Assembly: GCF_001953875.1 (NCBI RefSeq)
Contig: NZ_MQUR01000004.1
Location: 95,112-159,111 of the forward strand
Length of the DNA stretch: 64,000 bases
Source of the DNA: Streptomyces amritsarensis
GTDB lineage: Bacteria > Actinomycetota > Actinomycetes > Streptomycetales > Streptomycetaceae
Direction: 5' to 3'
Shown: piece by piece, positions 34,215-41,964 of the stretch
Position numbering within the stretch: position 1 is the first letter of the stretch
Layout: the number at the start of each line of letters is the position of its first letter
Position numbers and translations under genes: made by a program
The notes under the pieces: model-generated
The model's database searches: none
Told to the model about the DNA's origin: nothing
What the model saw: only the letters and a program-made list of their open reading frames with translations

Positions 34215-36746
34215 ATGCGCAACGAACGATGGGTCCACCGCCCCCTGTTCACGTGGAACGACACGCTGTTCTTTGACCCTCTCGACGCCTTCCACGAGCC
34301 GGACGCCGACCACTTCCTCGCCGGATTCGACGCGGCGACCCGCGCACGGTTCGTCCGCCGCGGCATCCGGTGGAGCCACCGGCACGACCCGGCCCCGCCG
34401 GAACAGGGCTGGAAGATCCACATCTCGGTGGGCCACCGGCAGGTGCGCGAGATCGCCGCCTCGGTGGCCGGGCACCTGACGGCCCGCGGCACCGACTTCG
34501 AGATCGCCCTCGATCCCACCGTCTTCGCGATGCAGGGCGGGCCGCTGGCCACCGTCTACCCGCACGACGTGGAGGATTTCAAAAGCTGCCTGGCCGGCCT
34601 GGCCCGCCTCCTGGACGGCGTGGAGGGCCCGTGCGTCCCGTCGGACGTGCGCTACCGGGACAGCAAGGCCCTGTACCTGCGCTACGGCCCGTTCCACGAC
34701 GCCCGCACCGTCGACGTCCTCGGGCGCCGGCTGCCGCCCGCACCCGACTGGGCGCCCTGGCCCTTCGACGACTGGAAGCCGGCCGACGAGGACCCGGGGG
34801 ACGGCCTGCTCGGGGGCCGCTTCCGGGTGACCGACACGATCCGGTCCTCCCGCGACGGCGATGTCCACACCGCCGAGGACACCGCGCACGACGACCGCAA
34901 GGTGCTGCTCAAGGAGGCCCGCCACGAGGCGGCGGACCTCCTCGGCCGCGAGTGGATGTTCCTCAACCTGCTGGCCGCCGCAGGCTCCTACCCGGCTCCC
35001 GTCGCGAAGTTCCAGCACGGCGAACACCACTACATCGCCGTGGAGTTCGTCGAGGGCACCGCCCTGGACCGGCTGCCGGCCGCACACCACCCGCTCGTGC
35101 GTGCGGGCTTCGACGCCGACCGGTCGCGGGCGTACCTGCGGATCTTCCTCACCGTCCTGCGCGGGCTGGCGCGCGCCGTCCGCGCCGCGCACGACCGCGG
35201 CGTGCTCCTCGGCGGCTTCACCGCCTCGGACGTCCTCGTCGACCCCGAGAGCTTCGAGGTGAGCATCGTCGGCCTGGAGTCCTGTCGGCTGACCGGGACC
35301 GGGACCGGAGACGGGAGCGCCTCCGGGAGCGGCTCCGCGCGCGGCGGCGCGACCGAGGCCGGGGACCGCTACGCCCTGGCCCGGGTGATGGCGGACCTCA
35401 TCCTCCCGGTCACGGGCATGTCGTACCTGCGCGAGGACCTCCTGGACCTGTACCGGATCTTCATCGTGGAGGATCTGGGCTGGCCGGAACGGGTCCACCG
35501 GCTGCTCGTGGACCTGGCCCGGGGCCGGATCGGCCTCGTCGGCCTCCTCGACGTGCTGGAGGACGAGGCGGCGCCGCTCGGCCGGGTCGGGACGACTCCG
35601 CCGCGCCCGGCCGCCGAGGAGCGGCGGGAGCCGGGCGGGGCGCAGGCCGCGGTGGCCGCGGTGGCCGCGTTCATCGAGGCGGCCGCCGACACCGGACGGG
35701 ACACCCTCTTCCCCGTGGACCCGTTCGCGCACGTCACGAACCCGCTCGGGCTCGGATCCGGTGCGAGCGGCGTCCTGTGGGCGCTGCACTCCTGCGGCGT
35801 GCCCGTCCGGCCCGTCTGGCGCGACTGGCTGCGCGCCGAGCTGGCGGGGATCGACCCGGCGCGGTATCCGGACGGCCTCATGAACGGCCTGGCGGGCATC
35901 GCGTGGGCGGCCGACTCGCTCGGGCTCGCCGCGGCGGCCGCGGAACTGCTCGACCAGGCCAACCGGCGCGTGGTGGAGAGGGGCGACCCCACCTTCCACC
36001 ACGGCCTCGCCGGGGTGGGCATGACGAACCTGCACTTCTTCCTGCGCAGCCGCGACCCGCGCCACCTCGCCGCGGCGCGGCACTGCGCCGGTGCGCTGCA
36101 CGACACCGCGCAGCGCGAGGAGGGCTGGGCCTCCTGGCTGTCCGGGTCCGGCGTGCGGGGCCCGCTGACCGGGCTGGGCTCCGGGCAGGCGGGCGTCGCG
36201 CTGTTCCTGCTGCGGATGCACCAGGTCTCGGGTGAGGAGCGGCACCTGGCGCTCGGGCGGGAGGCGCTCGCCTGGGAGACGGCCCGCGCCGCGGCCGACG
36301 GCGAGGAGGGGGGCACGGATCCGTCCGTGGAGACGGGTTCGGCGGGCGTGGCGAAGGTGCTGCTGCGCTACGGGGACCTGGCCGCGGCCCGCGGCGTCCT
36401 GCGGGGCCTGGACCTGCGCCACTCGGCGCAGCCGGGGTACGCGAGGGGAATGTGCGGGATCGCCGACGCGCTGCTGGACGCGGCGCAGTTCACCGGCGAT
36501 CCGGCCTACCGCGGCACGGCGCTGCGGCAGCTCGACTTCGTCCGGCGGGTCTTCCTCTTCGAGCCCCCCGAACGCTTCGGTCTGCGCGACGCCGACGGCC
36601 GGCCCCTGCTGGGGGTGCCAGGTGAGGGCCTGCTGCGCTGTTCCACCGACTACCTGACCGGCTCGGCGGGTGTGCTGCGGGTGCTCCACCGCGCCGGCTC
36701 CGGCGGCACGGCCGACTTCCTGCTGGACGAGGTCGGGCTGCCCTGA
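34215..36746 (+). CDS. LanKC-like protein with degenerate kinase and lyase motifs
   Basis: An 843-residue protein with the layout of class III lanthipeptide synthetases. The N-terminal region (about 1-195) keeps EQGWKIHISV, VYPHD and SDVRYRDSKALYLRYG. Near residue 100, however, the basic lyase loop normally rich in Asn/Ser/Lys/Arg is reduced to VFAMQGGPLATVYP. The kinase-like region (about 200-400) keeps the Lys in VLLKEARHE. The catalytic segment reads LLGGFTASDVLVD (expected Asp is Gly, expected Asn is Asp) and the DFG/DFE site reads VGLESC. The C-terminal LanC-like domain (about 475-843) has Gly-rich repeats and RGMCGIADAL but not the full zinc set. I infer it may not dehydrate a peptide. 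ATG 34215 is preceded by AGAGG. Its 3' end overlaps the antisense LAL gene. Confidence 0.85.
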   Translation: MRNERWVHRPLFTWNDTLFFDPLDAFHEPDADHFLAGFDAATRARFVRRGIRWSHRHDPAPPEQGWKIHISVGHRQVREIAASVAGHLTARGTDFEIALDPTVFAMQGGPLATVYPHDVEDFKSCLAGLARLLDGVEGPCVPSDVRYRDSKALYLRYGPFHDARTVDVLGRRLPPAPDWAPWPFDDWKPADEDPGDGLLGGRFRVTDTIRSSRDGDVHTAEDTAHDDRKVLLKEARHEAADLLGREWMFLNLLAAAGSYPAPVAKFQHGEHHYIAVEFVEGTALDRLPAAHHPLVRAGFDADRSRAYLRIFLTVLRGLARAVRAAHDRGVLLGGFTASDVLVDPESFEVSIVGLESCRLTGTGTGDGSASGSGSARGGATEAGDRYALARVMADLILPVTGMSYLREDLLDLYRIFIVEDLGWPERVHRLLVDLARGRIGLVGLLDVLEDEAAPLGRVGTTPPRPAAEERREPGGAQAAVAAVAAFIEAAADTGRDTLFPVDPFAHVTNPLGLGSGASGVLWALHSCGVPVRPVWRDWLRAELAGIDPARYPDGLMNGLAGIAWAADSLGLAAAAAELLDQANRRVVERGDPTFHHGLAGVGMTNLHFFLRSRDPRHLAAARHCAGALHDTAQREEGWASWLSGSGVRGPLTGLGSGQAGVALFLLRMHQVSGEERHLALGREALAWETARAAADGEEGGTDPSVETGSAGVAKVLLRYGDLAAARGVLRGLDLRHSAQPGYARGMCGIADALLDAAQFTGDPAYRGTALRQLDFVRRVFLFEPPERFGLRDADGRPLLGVPGEGLLRCSTDYLTGSAGVLRVLHRAGSGGTADFLLDEVGLP

Positions 36747-39712
36747 CCGGCGGGCCGTCCGCCGCCCGTCGGCAGGAGGTCGCGGGAGGCGGTGGCGAAG
36801 GCGCGGCGGTTCGGGTGGCCGGTCTTGTGGAGGACGTTCGCCACGTGCTTCTCGACGGTGCGCGGGGAGATGTGCAGCCGGCCGGCGATGTCCTTGTTGC
36901 TGATCCGTTGGGCGACCAGCCGGGCCACCTCGAACTCGCGGACGGTGATGCCGGACCTGCGCAGGTCGGGCGGTACCTGTTCGGTGCCGGTGCGCCGTTG
37001 CCGGACGGACGCGCCCATTCCGCGCAGCAGGGCCCGGCCGGCGGCCGCGACCGGGTGGAGGCCGGCGCCGTGGAAGTACTCCTCGGCCTCGCGCAGCCAC
37101 TCGACGGGCTCGCCCCAGCCGTCCTCGTACGCGGGCCGGGCCACCAGGCGCATGCCCAGGCGGCGGGCCAGGGGGTACGGGCCGGCCGCTGCGAGCGCCT
37201 CGGCCGCGGCGGCCGCCGCCTGGTCGCGGTGCCCCTCGCGGCCGAGCAGCACGGCGTGGGCGAGGCCCGCGAACTGGCGGTTCCAGCGGGTCCCGGCGGC
37301 GCCCGCGTGCGGGGGGACGGGGCAGTGCCGGCGGCCGAGGCGTCCGGCCAGTACGCCGAGCAGCACGACGATGCCGTGCCGGCCGAAGTCCGCGGTGGCC
37401 GGGTTGTCGGTGTCGTGGGCGAGCGCCTGCGCGAACTCCGCTCCCGCGGCGTCGTGCCGTTCCTCCAGCAGGGAGCAGAAGGCCCGGGCCGATCCGTACG
37501 CCATGGCGCGCAGGCCGGGCGCGGCGTCGAGGAGCGGCTCCAGGCGTTCCAGCGCCCCGCTCATCTCCGCGCGGCGTCCCTGGTGGGCGTACCGTACGGC
37601 GTCGGCGAGTCGGAGCATGGCGAGGGAGCGGCCCAGTCCGCGTTCGGACGCCTCGGCGGCCCCCTCGATGATCCCGTCGCGGGCCTCGTCGAAGGCGCAG
37701 CGCCGGATCCGCTCCATGGCGAGGGCGAAGCCCGCCTCGTGCGCCGGCGGCAGCAGGCCTCGGCGGTGGGCGTCCTGCCGGGCCTGCTCCAGGCGGGTCG
37801 GCTGCGCGTCGTGGCCCGCGGCGGTGATGGCCAGCTGCACCTCGGCCGCTGTGCGCGGTACGGGGAGCCGGTGGGCGAGGGCGATCGCGCGGGCCCGCTT
37901 GAAGTGGGCCGTCGCCGCGGACTCGTCCTCGGGTAGGGCGAGTTGTCCGAGCAGCAGCAGGGCTGCGCACGCCGTGTCGGGCCGGTCGGCGCCGAGGGCG
38001 GCGTCGAGTGCGCGGCGGGCGAGCCGGGCGGCGGTGTGCAGCCGGTCGGGGGCGGGCCTGCCCAGTTCGGCGTGGGCGGCGGCGAGGTCCACGAGGGCGG
38101 TGTGGGCGTCCGCGGGGTGGTGGCCGGGGAGCAGCGAGCGGGCGGTGTCGAGGTGGCGCAGGGCGTCGGCGGGGCGGCCGGTGAGGGTGGAGATGCGGCC
38201 GAGCCGGGCGTGGATGCCGGCGCGTCGCGCGGCGGGGATGTCGTGGTCGAGGGTGGGCGGGTCGGGTAGCGGGTCGAGGCGGCCCGAGCGGGCGGCGGTG
38301 TCCAGCAGCAGTTCCAGCACCGTGGCGTGCGGTTCGGGCGCGGTGCCGGGTTCGAGGAGGGCGCGGGCCCGGGTGAGCAGGTCGAGGGTGCGGTCCAGGG
38401 GCCGGTCCGGGGCCGCCTCGTCCAGCGTCCGCTGTGCTGCTTCGCAGTACAGGCGGACGGCCTCGTGTGCTTCGCCGGCGTGCTCGTGGAGGCGGGCTGC
38501 GTGTGCGCGCCAGGCTCCGGGCAGTCCGGGGTGGAGGTGGGCGAGTGCGCGCGCCGCGCACCGTGCGTGCCGGGCCCGTTCGACCGGTCCGAGGTCTTCG
38601 AGGAGTGCCTCGCCCACCAGTGGGTGGCGGAAGGCGTACCACTGGGTGCCCGGCCCGTCCGGTGTGATCAGGCACGAGGCGAGGGCGGCGCGCAGCACCT
38701 GGGACAGGGCCGTGTGGTCGGCGCCGAGTGCGTGCTCCAGGACGGGCAGGGGGAAGCGGCGGCCGAAGAGGGCCGCCGTGCCCAGGAACCGGGTGCCGAG
38801 GGGTCCGAGCGCTTCGGTGCGGCGCCTGACGTCGTCGGCGACGGGGGCGGGGACGGACGGGGCGGGCCGTCCGCGGTGGGCGGGGCGGGCGGCGTGGTCG
38901 TGCGCGAGTTCCTTGGCGACGAACGGGATGCCGGCGCTGCCGGTCACCGCGCGGTGGAGGAGGCCGGGGCAGACGTCCACCGGTGCCGTGCCCAGCTCGG
39001 CCGCGACGAGGAGGCGCACCTCGGCGTGGGTGAGGGGGTTCAGGTCGAGGATCTCCGCCGCTTCGCGCCGGCGGGCGTGCAGGGCCAGTTCGGTGGCGGC
39101 TCGGGGAGTGCGGCCCGCGACGAGCAGGAGCAGGGCGGGCTGTTGCCCGATGTGGTCGAGGAGGTACTCGACGACGGCCAGGGTGTCGGCGTCGGCGTCG
39201 TGCAGGTCGTCGAGGACGAGCAGGCAGCCCCGCTGCCGGCCGACGGCGGCGAGCAGGCGCAGCATCGTCTCGGCGACCGCGAGGTGGGGGGCGGCGCGCC
39301 CGCCGGTATCGGGGGTGTGTCCCAGCAGGCGGGCCATGACGGGGCCGTAGGCGCCCAGTTCCTCCGGGTCGGGCAGCAGGCCGGCGCGGGCGAGCAGGAG
39401 CAGCGCCTCGACGAGCGGCCGGTAGGGGACGGGCGGGCCGACGGTGCTGGCCCGCCCGCGTACGGCGACCATGTCCGCCAAGGCGGCCGCATCAAGGGCG
39501 GCGGTGGCGAGCCGGGTCTTGCCGATGCCGGGTTCGCCGGTGACGAAGAGGGCTCCGCCCCGCCCGGACCGGGCGGCGGCCAGCGCGGCCGCGATCCGCT
39601 CCGTCTCGGCCGTGCGTCCGATCATCGGCGCCCGCTCCTGGTGCGGGCCGCGGTCGCTGGCGGTGCGGTCTTCGGCAGGCCGTGTCGGCCGTGCCGACCG
39701 GAGTGCGGTCAC
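36650..39712 (-). CDS. LAL-type LuxR regulator with AAA/ATPase domain
   Basis: A 1,020-residue regulator of the large ATP-binding LuxR family. The Walker A motif is GEPGIGKTRL with Lys65 and a Walker B is LLVLDDLHDAD near residue 170. A long alpha-helical, TPR-like middle follows. A C-terminal LuxR helix-turn-helix (about 935-1000) reads LRRSGITVREFEVARLVAQ...NKDIAGRLHISPRTVEKHVANVLHK. LAL regulators often activate biosynthetic genes in Streptomyces. GTG 39712 has an AAGGGGA site upstream; ATG 39625 is an alternative start. The last 97 bases overlap the 3' end of the LanKC-like gene on the other strand, an unusual arrangement that may link the two. Confidence 0.9.
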   Translation of the reverse strand: MTALRSARPTRPAEDRTASDRGPHQERAPMIGRTAETERIAAALAAARSGRGGALFVTGEPGIGKTRLATAALDAAALADMVAVRGRASTVGPPVPYRPLVEALLLLARAGLLPDPEELGAYGPVMARLLGHTPDTGGRAAPHLAVAETMLRLLAAVGRQRGCLLVLDDLHDADADTLAVVEYLLDHIGQQPALLLLVAGRTPRAATELALHARRREAAEILDLNPLTHAEVRLLVAAELGTAPVDVCPGLLHRAVTGSAGIPFVAKELAHDHAARPAHRGRPAPSVPAPVADDVRRRTEALGPLGTRFLGTAALFGRRFPLPVLEHALGADHTALSQVLRAALASCLITPDGPGTQWYAFRHPLVGEALLEDLGPVERARHARCAARALAHLHPGLPGAWRAHAARLHEHAGEAHEAVRLYCEAAQRTLDEAAPDRPLDRTLDLLTRARALLEPGTAPEPHATVLELLLDTAARSGRLDPLPDPPTLDHDIPAARRAGIHARLGRISTLTGRPADALRHLDTARSLLPGHHPADAHTALVDLAAAHAELGRPAPDRLHTAARLARRALDAALGADRPDTACAALLLLGQLALPEDESAATAHFKRARAIALAHRLPVPRTAAEVQLAITAAGHDAQPTRLEQARQDAHRRGLLPPAHEAGFALAMERIRRCAFDEARDGIIEGAAEASERGLGRSLAMLRLADAVRYAHQGRRAEMSGALERLEPLLDAAPGLRAMAYGSARAFCSLLEERHDAAGAEFAQALAHDTDNPATADFGRHGIVVLLGVLAGRLGRRHCPVPPHAGAAGTRWNRQFAGLAHAVLLGREGHRDQAAAAAAEALAAAGPYPLARRLGMRLVARPAYEDGWGEPVEWLREAEEYFHGAGLHPVAAAGRALLRGMGASVRQRRTGTEQVPPDLRRSGITVREFEVARLVAQRISNKDIAGRLHISPRTVEKHVANVLHKTGHPNRRAFATASRDLLPTGGGRPAGQGSPTSSSRKSAVPPEPARWSTRSTPAEPVR

Positions 39713-39817
39713 CGGATCGTCCCCTTCCCGGCGGCCCGTCCGGGGCGCCGCCGGGTCGACGGTACGGGGGGTGGGGCGGGCCCCTGTAGCCGTCCGTTTG
39801 GGGGGCTTGCGCGGGGG

Positions 39818-40492
39818 TCAGCCCCCGTCGAGGCTGTCCTCCCGTACCCGCAGGGCAAGGTCGAGTTTGGTGTAGGTGGGGCGGCCGGCCTGCTGGTACT
39901 TGGCCTTGACGCGGTCCAGGTAGTCCTTGGCCGTGTGGACGGTGATGCCCGCGCGCCGGGCCGCGGACTTCAGGGTCATGCCGGAGGCGTAGTCCAGCAG
40001 GATCTGGCGTTCCCGGGGCGAGAGCCGGGGGCGGGCGGGGCTGTCGTCGTAGGCGCAGGCGAAGGCGAGTTCGGTGGAGTGGGCGCCCCGGCCTTCGGCG
40101 AGGTCCTTGACGGCGGCGACCAGGGTCGGCAGGTCGTGGTCCTTGGTCAGGTATCCGTCGGCGCCGGCCCGGATGGCCTCGATGATCCTGGAGCGGTCCG
40201 GCACGGTGCTGATCATGAGGACGCGGCTGCCGGTGCGCAGCACCCTGCGGATGTTGTCCGAGGGGTCCGAGCCGTCCCGCAGGACGAGGTCGAGGAGGAC
40301 GACGTCGGCCTGCGGCGGGGCCGTGCCGTGGGGGCCGTCGGGGCGGTGGGGGGACGGGTCCGCGAGGAGTTCGCCGACGGTGGCGGCGGTCGCGACGAGC
40401 CGCAGGTCCGGTACGTCGCCGAGCCAGGCCCGCAGTCCGTCGCGGAGCATCCGGTCGTCGTCGACCACCGCGACCGTGATCACGCGGGCCAT
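39818..40492 (-). CDS. LuxR/NarL-family response regulator
   Basis: A 224-residue response regulator. The receiver (about 1-135) has DDD at 11-13, phospho-acceptor Asp68 in VVLLDLVLRDGSD and Lys in YLTKDHDL. An insert of roughly 15 residues (Pro/His/Gly-rich, about 45-60) precedes the acceptor strand. The C-terminal helix-turn-helix reads LSPRERQILLDYASGMTLKSAARRAGI...TAKDYLDRVKAKY, a somewhat divergent LuxR-type domain in which the usual dimerisation tail continues into a Leu-rich end. It overlaps the end of the histidine kinase gene by 13 bases, indicating translational coupling. Confidence 0.92.
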   Translation of the reverse strand: MARVITVAVVDDDRMLRDGLRAWLGDVPDLRLVATAATVGELLADPSPHRPDGPHGTAPPQADVVLLDLVLRDGSDPSDNIRRVLRTGSRVLMISTVPDRSRIIEAIRAGADGYLTKDHDLPTLVAAVKDLAEGRGAHSTELAFACAYDDSPARPRLSPRERQILLDYASGMTLKSAARRAGITVHTAKDYLDRVKAKYQQAGRPTYTKLDLALRVREDSLDGG

Positions 40493-41670
40493 CTCAGCTC
40501 CACGCGTACTCCCTCGCCGGGGGCCGTGTCCACGGTGGCGCGGCCGCCGGCCTCGGTCATCCGGCCGTGGACCGAGCCGCGCAGGCCGAGGCCCGGCTCG
40601 CACCGGGCCGGATCGAATCCGGGGCCCCGGTCGACCACGGTGACGACGGCGCCGCCGCTTCCGTCCGGGTCGCCGGTGGCGGTGAGGTAGGCGTGGCCGG
40701 TGCCGGCGTGCCTGCGTACGTTGTTGAGGGCTTCGCGTACGGCGTGGCCCAGGGCGGCGGCGACTTCGGGCGGTACCGCGGGCAGTGCGTGGTACTGGGC
40801 GGTGACGCGCAGTCCGAGGCTCTCCACGGATCCGACGGCCTCTTCCAGGGCGGCGCCGATCTCCCGGTGGGGGACCTCGTCGGCGGTCTGCTGGATCAGG
40901 CGGCGCAGGTAGGCGGCCTCGCGGGCGCACCGCTGCCGTACCTCGGGGGCGTTGGCGTCGACGGCGCCGGCGGCCAGGGTGGTCAGGGTGGCGAGGACGG
41001 TGTCGTGCAGGGCGCGGTGGTGTTCGAGGCGTTCGGCGTAGCGCGCCTTGTGTGCTTCGGCTTCGAGCGCGCGGGCGTTGGCCTCGTCGAGGAGGCGGCC
41101 TTGGCGGAGCAGGTACCAGCGGAAGGCGTAGGTCATCACGGCGGACGACACCAGGGAGTTGAGGTGTCCGACGATGACGGCGGGGGTCGCGTCGACGGCC
41201 TGGTAGCCGATGAGGTGGGTCACGACGAGGAGCGCCACGACGGCGAGGGCGTGGAGGCGGTCGAGGGCGATGGCCGCGGTGGCGCTCGCCGAGCCGCCGA
41301 GCAGCATCGCCCAGGCGATGGTGGGGGGTTCGCGTACGCCTCCCCAGGCGCACAGGGCCAGGGGCAGGACGCATCCGGTGACGACGACGTCGGCCCAGAT
41401 GTGCCGCGGGTCGAACCAGCCGCGGCGCAGGGCCGTTCCGTAGACCAGTGCGCTCATGCCCAGGGCCGCGGCGAGGCCGAGGTGTTGCAGCGGGAGGTGC
41501 CACGGGCGGTGGGCGACGGCCATGACGGCGACCGTGAGGTGGCTGCCCCGGTAGAGCAGGGTGGCCACGATCAGGAAGGACTGGGCCCGGTGCGTCCCCG
41601 ACCGCACGGAGGTCGTTGCGCGCAGTGCTCGGATGCGGCGTAACGGTAAGGACTGCAACGCCAGGACCAC
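40480..41670 (-). CDS. HisKA_3-type sensor histidine kinase with two TTA codons
   Basis: A NarX/DesK-type kinase of about 396 residues, partner of the regulator it overlaps. Roughly five or six membrane segments fill the N-terminal half (about 30-205). The dimerisation helix carries the phosphorylated His in EHHRALHDTVLATL. The ATPase domain reads EALNNVRRHAG, VVDRGPGFDP and GLGLRGSVHGRM. The start is uncertain: GTG 41670 and TTG 41658 both follow GGGAAGGGAG. Two Leu codons close to the start are TTA (41647-41649 and 41641-41643, read on the minus strand), so translation may depend on bldA tRNA. It is divergent from the MMPL transporter. Confidence 0.88.
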   Translation of the reverse strand: MVLALQSLPLRRIRALRATTSVRSGTHRAQSFLIVATLLYRGSHLTVAVMAVAHRPWHLPLQHLGLAAALGMSALVYGTALRRGWFDPRHIWADVVVTGCVLPLALCAWGGVREPPTIAWAMLLGGSASATAAIALDRLHALAVVALLVVTHLIGYQAVDATPAVIVGHLNSLVSSAVMTYAFRWYLLRQGRLLDEANARALEAEAHKARYAERLEHHRALHDTVLATLTTLAAGAVDANAPEVRQRCAREAAYLRRLIQQTADEVPHREIGAALEEAVGSVESLGLRVTAQYHALPAVPPEVAAALGHAVREALNNVRRHAGTGHAYLTATGDPDGSGGAVVTVVDRGPGFDPARCEPGLGLRGSVHGRMTEAGGRATVDTAPGEGVRVELRWPA

Positions 41671-41883
41671 TCCCTTCCCCAAACCGTGGGCGGCGCGACG
41701 GCCCCAGGGGGTGTGCCGTGGGGGACGGATGTGCCGCGAAGCCCGCAATTGCCGGTGACACCAGGCATTTTGCCCCAGCGGGTGCATGTCAGAAAGGCAC
41801 GTCCCGGACGGCCGGTGCCCGGCCGAGGCCGATTTCACCGCCCGCGGGGCCGGCGCGGGGGCCGGGCTCCCGTTCGCCCCCGA

Positions 41884-41933
41884 TTGACATTCTTGCACTT
41901 CAAGTGCAAGCGTAAAGCTGCACAGTGAGTGCA
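41884..41933. promoter_or_regulatory. Promoter with -35 box and two inverted-repeat operators
   Basis: A consensus TTGACA lies at 41884-41889. It is followed at once by the perfect palindrome CTTGCACTT-C-AAGTGCAAG (41892-41910). A second, weaker inverted repeat, TGCAC-5-GTGCA, is at 41919-41933. The region is much less GC-rich than its surroundings. It lies upstream of the MMPL gene and could also serve the divergent kinase. No well-spaced consensus -10 is obvious. Confidence 0.6.
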
Positions 41934-41964
41934 ATATGTTGTCATCGGATCATGGAGGGCCCGG

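Noticed and set aside
34035..36746. A canonical class III lanthipeptide cluster
   Set aside because: The peptide has no Cys, the kinase and lyase catalytic motifs are changed, and no transporter or protease gene is adjacent.
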